Source of the DNA: Treponema bryantii NK4A124
GTDB taxonomy: Bacteria; Spirochaetota; Spirochaetia; Treponematales; Treponemataceae
Length of the DNA: 64,000 nucleotides
Direction: 5' to 3'
Assembly (NCBI RefSeq): GCF_000421345.1
Contig: NZ_ATWV01000011.1
Span: 62,001-126,000, forward strand
The notes beneath the pieces are model-generated. The model saw only the letters and a list, made by a program, of their open reading frames with translations, ran no database searches and had not been told where the DNA came from. Below, in pieces: positions 43,826 to 53,048 of the stretch (within the stretch, counting starts at the first letter, position 1; each line of letters starts with the position of its first letter). Position numbers and translations under genes: made by a program.

Positions 43826-44662
43826 TTACACCCCACCTAGTATCATTGACTGTACAGCTGCAATTCCATAAAGAGCCGCTGTTTCGCACCTTAATATATT
43901 TACGGCAAAATGAATCGGAACAAAAAGACCTTTTTCTTCAAGAAGCCTTACCTCGTCAGGACTTATTCCGCCTTCGCTGCCAACTGCTATTGCAGCCTTT
44001 TTGATTTTATCAAGGCCACCCGCCTTCTGCACTGCCCCCCCCAGGTTACCGCTGCAATCATCACGTTCCGAAAGTACAAAGGCAACATTCTGGTGGTTGA
44101 GTAGGCCGGAGGCCGTATCGAAACCACGCTTCCACGAATCAATTGCCTGCTCCAGGCTCATTGGCTCAGTAACCCGGGTATCCACCGGAGAGCCGCTCTG
44201 CTGACGGGCCTCTTTTATAATGCGTTCAAGACGTTCTTTTTTTGCACCTTCAAGGGCCTGGACAGAACTTTTTTCCGTATATTCACCAATAACCGGAACA
44301 ATTACTGCCACTCCGCATTCTGTAGCCTGCCTTACAATAAGTTCAAATTTCTGAGGTCTGGGCAAAAACTGAAAGAGCCAGTATTCAACCCTTCCGGAAG
44401 TTCCTGCCGCAGAAATCTCTTCTGCCTGAACTCCTCTGGTTATAGTTCCACCGGTAGCCGCACAAATCTGCAGGGTTATGCAACGGTTGTTTTCATCAAT
44501 CTTTGCAACAGTTGCATTATTCAAACTACCGTCCGGTAGTCTTACACTAATCATATCGCCGGCACGTACCCTGAGTACCTGCCTTAAATAGCGGTAATCC
44601 TTTCCTTCCAGCTGAATAAGCCCCTTGTGAATCTGTCTATTTTCTACAATGAGTTGCCGCAT
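43826..44662 (-). CDS. rsmE: 16S rRNA m3U1498 methyltransferase carrying an in-frame REP
   Basis: This SPOUT methyltransferase has an N-terminal PUA-like domain (YLRQVLRVRAGD, DGSLNNATV) and a knotted C-terminal domain (ERIIKEARQQSG, AIAVGSEGGISPDEVRLL, HFAVNILRCETAALYGI). It methylates U1498 in the 30S decoding region. Residues ~179-191 (within RGFDTASGLLNHQ) are encoded by a 36-bp REP-like palindrome inserted in the loop before the VAFVLSERD strand. The insertion keeps the frame, so the enzyme is probably still active. It follows ctpA by 12 nt. Confidence 0.88.
   Translation of the reverse strand: MRQLIVENRQIHKGLIQLEGKDYRYLRQVLRVRAGDMISVRLPDGSLNNATVAKIDENNRCITLQICAATGGTITRGVQAEEISAAGTSGRVEYWLFQFLPRPQKFELIVRQATECGVAVIVPVIGEYTEKSSVQALEGAKKERLERIIKEARQQSGSPVDTRVTEPMSLEQAIDSWKRGFDTASGLLNHQNVAFVLSERDDCSGNLGGAVQKAGGLDKIKKAAIAVGSEGGISPDEVRLLEEKGLFVPIHFAVNILRCETAALYGIAAVQSMILGGV
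44092..44127. repeat. REP-like palindrome, copy 8 (inside rsmE)
   Basis: GGTGGTTGAGTAGGCC ... GCCGTATCGAAACCAC is a 36-bp copy lying wholly inside rsmE. Its length is divisible by three and it is free of stops in the reading frame used. Confidence 0.9.
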
Positions 44663-44674
44663 CTTGAATTAAAG

Positions 44675-46165
44675 TTATTTCTTTATGCTGCTGCTTGCAG
44701 TAAGACCTTTGCCATCTGTAGGCTGAGAATCTTCAGCCTCTTCCTGAAGCTGACGCAAGGTCTTTGTATTTTTAAGCATATTAGCAAATTCTTTATTCTG
44801 AACAGCATTAATTGCAGCCTTAAGCTGAAGGTCGTAATCTAAATCATAAAGAACGGCCGGCTGTGTCTTCTGCACCTGAATGCGGATAAGACGGCGGATA
44901 ATTCTCTGATCAATAGGATATTCCTTTGCAACCTTAACAGCTTCTGCCGCAATATCAGCCTCTGTCATATTTGGCTTTGCTTCCGCTGCCTTGCTGATAA
45001 TTTCAGACTTAATCATATCAACATAAAGCTTTTCTTCATCTTCATTAAAGTCTGCAAGATTCTTAATTTCTTCATCCGGCGGAATTCCAATTTTGTCGAT
45101 ATTCATATCACTAGGAGTATAATAGCGGGCCATAGTGATTTTGATTCCGTCTGTATTGCTGAGAGGAATTACCTGCTGTACAGAGCCCTTTCCGTAAGTA
45201 CGCTCTCCAACCAGATATGCAAGATGATAATCTTTAAGGGCACCTGAAACAATTTCTGAAGCACTTGCTGCACCCTTGTTTATAAGTACAACAATCGGCA
45301 ACCCCTGGCGAACTGTTGTTTTATCCTTATTTGCAGAAAACTGTGTATTTTCAAAAAGAAGGCGGCTCTTTGTAGAAACGATAGGACCGTTATCAATAAA
45401 CTTATCTGCAACATCTACGGCAGAAGTAATGAGTCCGCCCGGATTATCGCGAAGGTCAATAATCAGCCCTTCATAGCCCTTCTTTTCAAAGCTGTCTAAA
45501 GCATCCTGAAGGCGCTGGGCTGTATCCGGAGTAAACTGAATAAGGCGGGCATAGCCGATTTTTGTTCCTTCGATCATTCCATACTTTACAGTCGGAACTT
45601 CTATAAGGGCGCGAATCAGTGTTACATCAAACTTCATGCTGCTTCCACGCAGAATTGTTACGGTAACAGGTGTTCCGATTTCTCCGCGCAGGTGAGCAAG
45701 AACTTCATTCATTGTCATGCTTGGAGTTGGTAGTCCGTCGATTGCAGAAATCAAATCTCCGGCCTGAATTCCTGCTCTGGCACCCGGAGTATCTTCGATT
45801 GGAGAAGCAACCTCTACATAAGCAGGCTTACTTGGAGTAGACTCTGCTGCCTTTGAAATTGAAAGACCAACGCCGCCAAAACTGCCTGAGGTTGTATCGT
45901 TGAGATCTCTCATGTAATCTGAATCAAGATAAAGGGTATAAGGGTCGCCGATTGCATCAAGCATGCCCTTAAGAGCACCTTCATAAAGGATTTTTGGATC
46001 TATTTCATCAACATAATTCTGCTGAACAAAATCAAAAACAGAATTAAGCTTTTTTACATACTGAAAACTGGTGATTTTTGAATCATTTTCGACCGAAGAC
46101 TCGGCAAAACACTGAAATGAGCAAAGCAGAAAAGCTACCGCAATAATCTTAATGATTTTCTTCAT
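44675..46165 (-). CDS. ctpA: C-terminal processing peptidase (S41)
   Basis: This 497-residue exported protease has a signal peptide (KKIIKIIAVAFLLCSFQCFA). Its domains include a PDZ domain (~100-180, GDLISAIDGLPTPSMTM) and the catalytic core with LIDLRDNPGGL, the nucleophile Ser in GAASASEIVSGALKD and the general-base Lys in GERTYGKGSVQ. It trims C-termini of periplasmic or membrane proteins. Two ATGs are possible (46171, 46165). A TACAAT box at 46179-46174 ends 2 nt before the first and 8 nt before the second, so 46165 is favoured. Confidence 0.9.
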   Translation of the reverse strand: MKKIIKIIAVAFLLCSFQCFAESSVENDSKITSFQYVKKLNSVFDFVQQNYVDEIDPKILYEGALKGMLDAIGDPYTLYLDSDYMRDLNDTTSGSFGGVGLSISKAAESTPSKPAYVEVASPIEDTPGARAGIQAGDLISAIDGLPTPSMTMNEVLAHLRGEIGTPVTVTILRGSSMKFDVTLIRALIEVPTVKYGMIEGTKIGYARLIQFTPDTAQRLQDALDSFEKKGYEGLIIDLRDNPGGLITSAVDVADKFIDNGPIVSTKSRLLFENTQFSANKDKTTVRQGLPIVVLINKGAASASEIVSGALKDYHLAYLVGERTYGKGSVQQVIPLSNTDGIKITMARYYTPSDMNIDKIGIPPDEEIKNLADFNEDEEKLYVDMIKSEIISKAAEAKPNMTEADIAAEAVKVAKEYPIDQRIIRRLIRIQVQKTQPAVLYDLDYDLQLKAAINAVQNKEFANMLKNTKTLRQLQEEAEDSQPTDGKGLTASSSIKK

Positions 46166-46171
46166 AATCAT

Positions 46172-46236
46172 ATATTGTATGACACAAAAACCAAAAAATC
46201 TACCTTTTTATAGATAATTGTGGTATAATCAATGCT
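46172..46236. promoter_or_regulatory. Divergent promoters of ctpA and the MinD-like gene
   Basis: Leftward: TACAAT (46179-46174). Rightward: TGGTATAAT (46221-46229), an extended -10 ending 7 nt before the ATG at 46237. Neither has a recognisable -35 or downstream ribosome site. Confidence 0.55.
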
Positions 46237-47385
46237 ATGTCACAAATAATACCTATAGCAAGTGGAAAAGGCGGTGTTGGAAAAAGCCTTTTATCTGCAA
46301 ACTTAGCAATTGCACTTGGTCAGCAGGGAAAACGCGTAGTTCTTGCCGATCTCGACCTTGGTGCATCAAATCTTCATCTCGTAATCGGTCAGAGACCGGG
46401 AAAAGCAAGTCTTGGCTCATGGTTTACAGAAAAAAATGATTTCCGCGAAATCATTCAGCCAACCGACTATCAGAATGTAAGCTTTATTGCGGGCGACAGC
46501 CAGATTCCAGACCTCACTTCGCTTAAACATTTACAGAAAGTTAAACTCATCAAAAACCTTAAGAATATTGATACAGATTATATAATTCTTGACCTTGGTG
46601 CAGGTACTCATCAGTTTATTCTGGACATGTTCCTTCTTTCTCCGCAGGGAATTATCGTTTCGGCTCCGGCTGTTACTGCAACCTTAAACGGCTATCTCTT
46701 TTTGAAAAACGCTGTTTTCCGTCTGCTTTACACTACCTTCAAAAAAGGAACTCCTGGCCGCGCCTACCTGGACGAACTTAAAAAAGATTCAGCTGCAATG
46801 CAGAAGCTCTACATTCCGCAGCTGATTCAGGGACTTGCTCAGCAGGATCCTCAGACTACCCAGCTTTTCATTAACCGCATGCAGCAGTTTCGTCCTCGTC
46901 TTGTTATGAATATGATTGAAGACCCTAAGGATGCCGACCGCGCACAGAGAATCAAATCTTCCTGCAATCAGTATCTTGGTCTTGAAATTGAATACCTTGG
47001 TCTTATGTACCGCGATATGCTGCAGGATAAGGCTCTTGCTTCTCAGCTGCCGGTTGTAGTTTATAAGCCTCAGTCTGTACTTGGTCAGGCAATTTACCGT
47101 ATTGCAGACAAGGTGATTTCTACACCAGCTCACGAGTTTGACGCAGAATTTAATCCGGACAGCTTTAACGGCGACAACTTCCAGGATGTTGAAGAAGATG
47201 CAAATGAAGACTTCAACTTCCGTCTTTCCGGAATTGATGATATTGTTTCAAGCGGTTCACTTTCCATCAGCGAGCTTGCAGAAATGATAAAGACCCAGCA
47301 GTATGAAATTACCCAGCTGCGAAAGGAAAACAACCTGCTTAAGTCTAAGCTGATAAAAGCAAGCCAGCAGGGATTTAAGCTTTAA
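46237..47385 (+). CDS. MinD/ParA-family P-loop ATPase
   Basis: The 382-residue protein has the deviant Walker A of the SIMIBI class (ASGKGGVGKSLLSANLA, with both lysines), switch motif ADLDLGASNLH and IILDLGAG. The C-terminal ~90 residues are acidic and end in a predicted coiled coil (ISELAEMIKTQQYEITQLRKENNLLK, in parts). Relatives include FlhG-type ATPases that set flagellar number or position, but membership in that subgroup is uncertain. It begins the lgt operon (gap 10 nt). Confidence 0.85.
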   Translation: MSQIIPIASGKGGVGKSLLSANLAIALGQQGKRVVLADLDLGASNLHLVIGQRPGKASLGSWFTEKNDFREIIQPTDYQNVSFIAGDSQIPDLTSLKHLQKVKLIKNLKNIDTDYIILDLGAGTHQFILDMFLLSPQGIIVSAPAVTATLNGYLFLKNAVFRLLYTTFKKGTPGRAYLDELKKDSAAMQKLYIPQLIQGLAQQDPQTTQLFINRMQQFRPRLVMNMIEDPKDADRAQRIKSSCNQYLGLEIEYLGLMYRDMLQDKALASQLPVVVYKPQSVLGQAIYRIADKVISTPAHEFDAEFNPDSFNGDNFQDVEEDANEDFNFRLSGIDDIVSSGSLSISELAEMIKTQQYEITQLRKENNLLKSKLIKASQQGFKL

Positions 47386-47395
47386 GGATTACAAC

Positions 47396-48364
47396 ATGTT
47401 TTTATACATCAACTACCCTTCATGGATTCACCCACAGATTTTCCCGGGTGTAAAATTTCTTGAACTTTTGCGCTGGTACGGCCTTATGTACGCATTTGCT
47501 TTTGCTACTGCATACTTTATTCTTCGTAAGGTCTGGACCGAAGGTGCTCTTGATTCAAAAAGCATCAAAACTACTGAAGATGATTTGTTCAGTTTTATTT
47601 TCACAGGAATCATTTTTCTTTTAATTGGTGCCAGAATTTTTTCAACTTTGATTTATGACACAAGCGGACTCTACCGCCATAAGCCCTGGCTGATTTTCTG
47701 GCCTTTCGATGCATCCGGTCATTTTACAGGCCTTGCCGGAATGTCTTACCACGGTGGTTTTGTCGGCGGTCTTTTTGGAATGCTTATATGGTGCAAAATC
47801 AAAAAGCGCTCTTTTCTTAAATTCAGCGACGCAATGGTTTGTGCCATTCCACTGGGCTACACCTTTGGCCGCCTCGGAAACTTTTTGAACGGCGAACTTT
47901 ATGGCCGTATAACTACAATGCCATGGGGTATGGTTTTCCCTGATGCTGAACGTTTTTCTGCAAGACTCCCATGGGTACAGGACTTCGCTGCAAAAATCGG
48001 AATGGAACTTTCCGGCAGCGGACTCGTAAATCTTCCCCGCCATCCTAGTCAGCTTTACGAAGCTTTTTTTGAAGGCATTGTTTTATGGCTGATTATCTGG
48101 TTCTGCCGCAAGCATAAAAAATTCGACGGCATGCTCGGTGCAATTTACGCAGGCGGCTACGGTATTTTCCGTTTCTTTATTGAATACTTCCGTGAACCGG
48201 ATGCAGATCTCGGCTACAGAATTGCTAAAGATACAAACGCACCTTTGTATACATCAACATCACTCTTAAATATTTCTACCGGTCAGATACTCTGCTTTTT
48301 AATGATTGCATTTGCTCTTATTTATGCATTTGTCGACTGGCGTCTTTCTAAAAAGGAGAATTAA
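47396..48364 (+). CDS. lgt: Prolipoprotein diacylglyceryl transferase
   Basis: A 322-residue integral membrane enzyme that lipidates the cysteine of lipoprotein precursors. The family signature is present: RWYGLMYAFAFATAY, GMSYHGGFVGGLFG, CAIPLGYTFGRLGNFLNGELYGR (in blocks), HPSQLYEAFFEGIVL, and FRFFIEYFREPD. About seven membrane helices are predicted. It overlaps no neighbour, and the next gene starts 2 nt after its stop. Confidence 0.94.
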   Translation: MFLYINYPSWIHPQIFPGVKFLELLRWYGLMYAFAFATAYFILRKVWTEGALDSKSIKTTEDDLFSFIFTGIIFLLIGARIFSTLIYDTSGLYRHKPWLIFWPFDASGHFTGLAGMSYHGGFVGGLFGMLIWCKIKKRSFLKFSDAMVCAIPLGYTFGRLGNFLNGELYGRITTMPWGMVFPDAERFSARLPWVQDFAAKIGMELSGSGLVNLPRHPSQLYEAFFEGIVLWLIIWFCRKHKKFDGMLGAIYAGGYGIFRFFIEYFREPDADLGYRIAKDTNAPLYTSTSLLNISTGQILCFLMIAFALIYAFVDWRLSKKEN

Positions 48365-48365
48365 A

Positions 48366-48740
48366 ATGATTAAAGCTAAAAAAATTGCTCTTGTACTTTC
48401 TGTTATCACACTTCTTCAGCCTGCCATCTTTGCCGTAGACTCAGATCTCACAAAAGATATTGTTGCTCTTGAACTTGAGCTTACTAAAATGAAGACTCAT
48501 GCCGGTGAATATGCCGAGTTAAGTGAAGCTGCCCTTAATCGCAAAATTGAAAGAACAGAAAAAGAACTCGAAAAAAAGAAGGCTAAAGCCAAAAAAGAAG
48601 CTTCAAAAGACAAGGAAGCAATAAAAAAAGGCACAAAAGAAGCCGGAAAGGATATTAAGGAAGCTGGTAAAAAAGCCGGTGAGGACCTTAAAGAAGCCGG
48701 AAAAGAAATCGGTAATACCTTCAAAGAAATTTTTAACTAA
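48366..48740 (+). CDS. Small exported Lys/Ala/Glu-rich helical repeat protein
   Basis: The 124-residue product has a signal peptide (KKIALVLSVITLLQPAIFA) and a short helical region. A strongly basic/acidic repeat follows (KKGTKEAGKDIKEAGKKAGE, DLKEAGKEIGNTFKE) with an 11-residue-like KEAGKxxGEDx period. The pattern resembles amphipathic apolipoprotein- or LEA-like helices that could lie on a membrane. No family is recognised. ATG at 48366 is immediately after the lgt stop with AAGGAG before it. Confidence 0.75.
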   Translation: MIKAKKIALVLSVITLLQPAIFAVDSDLTKDIVALELELTKMKTHAGEYAELSEAALNRKIERTEKELEKKKAKAKKEASKDKEAIKKGTKEAGKDIKEAGKKAGEDLKEAGKEIGNTFKEIFN

Positions 48741-48759
48741 ATAAAATCGGTCACTGCAG

Positions 48760-50280
48760 ATGCAAAGAATTTTCAGCTGTCAGCAAGCCTCGGAACTCGA
48801 AAAAAAGGCAAAAGAAAAATTTGCCATTCCCCCCTTTTTGATGATGGAAAACGCAGCAAGGGCAATGGCGGAATTCTGCACAAAAGAAAGCCGCCTTGTA
48901 ATCGTCTGCGGCAAAGGCAATAATGGCGGCGACGGTTATGCTCTTGCAAGACTTTTACAGACAAAGATAAACGTAACTGTTTTTGCTCTTGAAGCCCCTG
49001 CTGCCGAGGAAGCTAAAACTCAGTATGAAATGTGCAGAAGACTTGGTCTGAAAATAATTAATGCTTCAGAAGAGCCTGACTTCCAGATTCTCTTTGAAAA
49101 ACTATGCAAATCCCTGACTGCTGATGACTATATTGCAGACTGTATTTATGGTACTGGTTTCCACGGTACGCTTTCTCCTGATGTAAAAAAAATCATAGAC
49201 ATTATGAACAAAAGCCGGGCCTGCAAACTTGCCTGCGATATTCCTTCTGCTCTTGAGTTTTCTGCAGATTACAGTATTACAATGGGATGCCAGAAGCTGG
49301 CCCTTTACTCTGACACTGCAAAGGCAGTAAGCGGAAAGATTATTGTAGCAGATCTGGGAATTGCAAGAGAAAAATTTGAAGCAGACACAGAATCATCATC
49401 TTTGCAGACGCAGGTAAATGATCTCTTTCTGGTCGAGCCCGAAGACCGCGAATTACCATTTCGCAAAAACCGCGCCGTTCACAAGGGAAAGTTTGGTCAC
49501 ACTGCAGTGCTTTGCGGTGATAAATCCGGTGCCGCAATTCTCGCTGCCTCTGCAGCAATGAGTTTTGGCAGCGGGCTTACAAGCCTTTTAAAATCAAACA
49601 GCTCCGATTTGAATCAGTTTAAAATTTCGCCGGCCCTTATGATTTCTGATTGCCTTCCTAAAAAGACAAGCTGTATTCTTGCCGGCTCTGGTTTTTCTGA
49701 CTTCTCAAAAGATACCGCAAAAATTCTGACAGACTGGTTTTACTCTTTTAAATCATCCGGCAGCCGGACTTCACAGACTTCAACGACCTCTCCAGCTGCA
49801 GTCCTGGATGCAGGAATGTTGACTTCCCCTGAAACCCCGGCATTTCTCGACAGCTTAAACAGCATAGAGAACGCCAGAATCATTCTTACACCTCATCTTT
49901 CGGAACTCAAGCGGCTGCTTGAACACTGCGGAGCGGAAGGAGATTTTTCTATCGAAGCACTCGCAGAAAGCCCCGAATCAAGAATTGCTGCCGGTAATTA
50001 CCTTACGACACGCTTCCCTCAAAGCACCGTGATTATGAAAAGCGCAAACACTTTTATTGCATGCGGGGGAGAAACTTTTGTAATCACAGACGGAGCGCAG
50101 TCCCTCGCAAAAGGTGGCAGCGGTGACCTTCTCGCAGGAATGGCCGCAGCCCTCCTTGCACAAGGCTACCCAGCAAAATCTGCCGCAATAACCGCCGCGG
50201 AACACCACGCCTTGATTTCTCAAAAGACCGGCTCTGAAAACTATAACCTTACACCGGAAGTATTTTTATCTTTACTTTAA
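48760..50280 (+). CDS. nnr: Bifunctional NAD(P)H-hydrate epimerase/dehydratase
   Basis: The 506-residue protein joins a YjeF-N epimerase domain (PPFLMMENAARAMAEF, VIVCGKGNNGGDGYALARLL; residues ~1-210) to a ribokinase-fold ADP/ATP-dependent dehydratase (HKGKFGHTAVLCGDKSGAAILAAS, ILAGSGFSDF, ILTPHLSELKRLL, SLAKGGSGDLLAGM). It repairs hydrated NAD(P)H. The catalytic Asp in GGSGDLLAG is intact. It ends 4 nt into the convergent sbcC gene. Confidence 0.92.
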   Translation: MQRIFSCQQASELEKKAKEKFAIPPFLMMENAARAMAEFCTKESRLVIVCGKGNNGGDGYALARLLQTKINVTVFALEAPAAEEAKTQYEMCRRLGLKIINASEEPDFQILFEKLCKSLTADDYIADCIYGTGFHGTLSPDVKKIIDIMNKSRACKLACDIPSALEFSADYSITMGCQKLALYSDTAKAVSGKIIVADLGIAREKFEADTESSSLQTQVNDLFLVEPEDRELPFRKNRAVHKGKFGHTAVLCGDKSGAAILAASAAMSFGSGLTSLLKSNSSDLNQFKISPALMISDCLPKKTSCILAGSGFSDFSKDTAKILTDWFYSFKSSGSRTSQTSTTSPAAVLDAGMLTSPETPAFLDSLNSIENARIILTPHLSELKRLLEHCGAEGDFSIEALAESPESRIAAGNYLTTRFPQSTVIMKSANTFIACGGETFVITDGAQSLAKGGSGDLLAGMAAALLAQGYPAKSAAITAAEHHALISQKTGSENYNLTPEVFLSLL

Positions 50281-53048
50281 TCTTGAATCAAGCTGGCATG
50301 ACTTACGCCGCTTGCATCTTTCTTTACGCAAATCTTTTTCGGAATACGGTTTTCGAGCTCTTCCACATGTGAAATAATTCCAACAAGTTTTTCACCCTGA
50401 GAAAGATCTTCCAGGGCCCGCATTGCCTTATTCAGGGTTTCAGAATCGAGAGTTCCAAATCCTTCGTCTACAAACATTGCATCCAGCTTTATTCCGCCAG
50501 CATTATCCTGAATCTCATCTGCGAGTCCAAGTGCAAGTGAAAGCGATGCCTGAAACTGTTCACCACCAGAAAGAGTTTGAACTTCTCTTTCTCGTCCGGT
50601 ATAAAAATCTTTTACATTCAGATCAAGACCAAGTTCGGAACCATCTTTTTCTACCCTGCGTCGCAGCTCATATTTATTATCTGTCATTTTCTTAAGACGC
50701 AGATTAGCCCTCCGATTTATCAAATCCAGGCAATTCATCTGTACGTAAGTTTCAAGAGAAGGTCTGCCTCGGGCCCCACGGTTTGAACCGGCTGCAACAT
50801 CACTTAGTGCACTTATCATATTGTACCGATCTGTTGCCTTTTCAATTTCCGGAATAAGCGCTTCTATCTTTCTAAGACTTTCCTGATTTATTCCTTTCCG
50901 TTCACTCAAAGAATCACGCTGGGTATTCATAGAATTCTTTTCTTCATAAAGCTTAAGTTTTTCTTTGTTAAGCTTTTCCATATCAAGGGCCTGTGTTTTT
51001 TTCAGTTGTTCATTTAAACTTTTAATTTCACCCTTCAAATTTTCTATTTCTTTTTCACAGTCATTTCTGTTATTATTTGCAGACTCGAAGGCACCCTTTA
51101 ATTGTGTTATCTGATTTTCAAGAAGCATAAAACTCTTCTGAGCCTCTGCAAAAGTTTTATATTTAAGCCCCGATTTTTCAGCTTCAAGATTCTTTGCTTC
51201 TGTTTCAAGTTTTGCCTTCAAACCAGCCATTTTTGAGTTGTTTTCTAAAGCTTCATTTTCTGTCTGCTTAAGGCTGCTCTCTATTTCCGGCAGAGATTTT
51301 TCTATTTCTTCATGGCGAAACTTTGCCTTCTTTTCTTCAAGAAGTTTAGCTTCTGTTTCTTCATAATCCTTCTGCAGACTTTCTTTTCTTTTTACAATTT
51401 CGGAAGCAAGCTCTTTGTCTGCAGCAGAAAGAGATGAAAAATACTTTTTAAGCAGCTTATTGATTTCTGCTTCAGAATTAGCAGCTTCAGTTTTCTTTTG
51501 AGCAGCTTCAACAGCAAGGCTGGTTGACTGACTGCTTACTCTATCTGCTTCTTTTTTTGCTTCCTCTACCTCTGTCTGGTTTGGAGCCTCCGAAGATTTT
51601 ACTGCCGGATGAGGATGGTCTTTTGAACCACAGACAGGACATTCGCAACCCTCTTCAAGCTTTTCTGCAAGAATACCTGCCTGCTCCAGATTAAATAGTC
51701 TGAGTAAATCTGTATATTTTTTGTTAGTCTGGACTACAAGAGAATTTATCTGCTCAACCTTATTCTGTGAAATGACAAGCTCTTCTTTTTTTCTTATCAG
51801 TTCACTAAGACGCTTTTCTATATCTTTTATTTCTTTTTCTTCTTCTGATATTTTTTCCAGACTAATCTCATAAGAGCTGGCTTTTTCTCCGGCATTTTTC
51901 AAGGCAGCCAGTTCTACTTTAGCCGTCTCAATTGCAGCTTCATATTTATTTTTCTTTTCTTCAAGTTCAATTTCTTTTTTTTCTGCTGTCTTGATTTCTT
52001 CACCCAGTTTTTCTAATCCATCTTCTTTCTTTGATATTTCTTCATATTTTTTTAAGGAAGCTTCCAGTAATGTCTTTTCTTTTTCAAGCCCCGGCAGCTT
52101 TTCTGCCTCTTTTTCTGCTCTGGTAACAACCTCTTTCAAGCCCTCAAGATTTTTTCCCTTCTCGGAAAGATTTTTTTCTGCAGCAGTCAGTTTTTCTTCC
52201 GTTTTAATTCTTTCACTTCCTGCCTGAAGGTCTCCATTTACCTTTTCCAGTTTTTTCTCATTTTCAATTATTTGTGAAATAAGCTCCGAAAGTTTTTTCT
52301 CATCCTTAGCAGCAAAGTTCTTCAAAAACTCAAAATCTTCTTCTTTTACATACGAAGAGTTTTTTATCTGATTTATCTTTTCTGCTTCCTCATCTTCTTC
52401 GCTGAAAATAAATCCAGATAAAGCCTCTCCCATACGCAGCTTTAATTCATTCAAATAAGCAAGAGCCTGGCTCTTATCGCTCTTTAACTGATTTTGCAAG
52501 CTCTCATACTTTTCTGTATGAAAGAGCTCACGGAACAAACGTTCTTTATCATCTTTTTTCGAAAGCAGCAGCTGCTGAAACCTGCCCTGTGCAATCATTG
52601 CGATACTGCAAAACTGCTCTTTTTTGAGGTTTAGAATTCTTTCTATTTCGGCATTTACTTTAGAAACTCCGGAAAGCGGCTCCTGCCCGTCAGGCTGTAA
52701 TTCTGCGTTTGCCGCTTCTGTTGTTATACCTTCCCCCCGCAAGGCCTTACGCTCATATTCCGGATTCCTTTTGATATGATATTTTTTCCCATTAGCTTCA
52801 AAATCCAGTTCAACAAAAGTCGGAGTATTTTCATCTGCAAAATGTGAACGCAGCATTTCTACATTTCGGTCTGCCCCGCTGGGACTTCCGTAGAGAGCAA
52901 AGGTTATAGCATCGAAAATAGTTGTCTTACCGGCACCTGTATCACCGGTAATCAGATAAAGTCCTCTGTTTCCCAGTTCTTCAAAATTAATTTCTGTTCT
53001 GTCTTTATAGGATTCAAATCCTGTCATTACAAGCTTAAGAGGTCTCAT
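50277..53048 (-). CDS. sbcC: SbcC/Rad50-type exonuclease subunit
   Basis: The 923-residue protein has an N-terminal ATPase half (LVMTGFESYKDRTEINFEEL, Walker A ITGDTGAGKTTIFDAI), long antiparallel coiled coils, a zinc-hook CPVC apex (ECPVCGSKDHPHP, residue ~470), and a C-terminal half with the ABC signature VQTLSGGEQFQASLSLALG and Walker B AMFVDEGFGTLD. With SbcD it opens hairpins and processes DNA ends. Its start overlaps the sbcD stop (TGATG). Confidence 0.95.
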   Translation of the reverse strand: MRPLKLVMTGFESYKDRTEINFEELGNRGLYLITGDTGAGKTTIFDAITFALYGSPSGADRNVEMLRSHFADENTPTFVELDFEANGKKYHIKRNPEYERKALRGEGITTEAANAELQPDGQEPLSGVSKVNAEIERILNLKKEQFCSIAMIAQGRFQQLLLSKKDDKERLFRELFHTEKYESLQNQLKSDKSQALAYLNELKLRMGEALSGFIFSEEDEEAEKINQIKNSSYVKEEDFEFLKNFAAKDEKKLSELISQIIENEKKLEKVNGDLQAGSERIKTEEKLTAAEKNLSEKGKNLEGLKEVVTRAEKEAEKLPGLEKEKTLLEASLKKYEEISKKEDGLEKLGEEIKTAEKKEIELEEKKNKYEAAIETAKVELAALKNAGEKASSYEISLEKISEEEKEIKDIEKRLSELIRKKEELVISQNKVEQINSLVVQTNKKYTDLLRLFNLEQAGILAEKLEEGCECPVCGSKDHPHPAVKSSEAPNQTEVEEAKKEADRVSSQSTSLAVEAAQKKTEAANSEAEINKLLKKYFSSLSAADKELASEIVKRKESLQKDYEETEAKLLEEKKAKFRHEEIEKSLPEIESSLKQTENEALENNSKMAGLKAKLETEAKNLEAEKSGLKYKTFAEAQKSFMLLENQITQLKGAFESANNNRNDCEKEIENLKGEIKSLNEQLKKTQALDMEKLNKEKLKLYEEKNSMNTQRDSLSERKGINQESLRKIEALIPEIEKATDRYNMISALSDVAAGSNRGARGRPSLETYVQMNCLDLINRRANLRLKKMTDNKYELRRRVEKDGSELGLDLNVKDFYTGREREVQTLSGGEQFQASLSLALGLADEIQDNAGGIKLDAMFVDEGFGTLDSETLNKAMRALEDLSQGEKLVGIISHVEELENRIPKKICVKKDASGVSHASLIQD

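Noticed and set aside
43826-44662. rsmE as a pseudogene because of the REP insertion
   Set aside because: The frame is uninterrupted and all SPOUT motifs downstream of the insertion are intact.
50277-53048. SbcCD as part of a defence island
   Set aside because: SbcCD is a housekeeping repair complex and neighbours (glnN, nnr) are ordinary metabolism genes.
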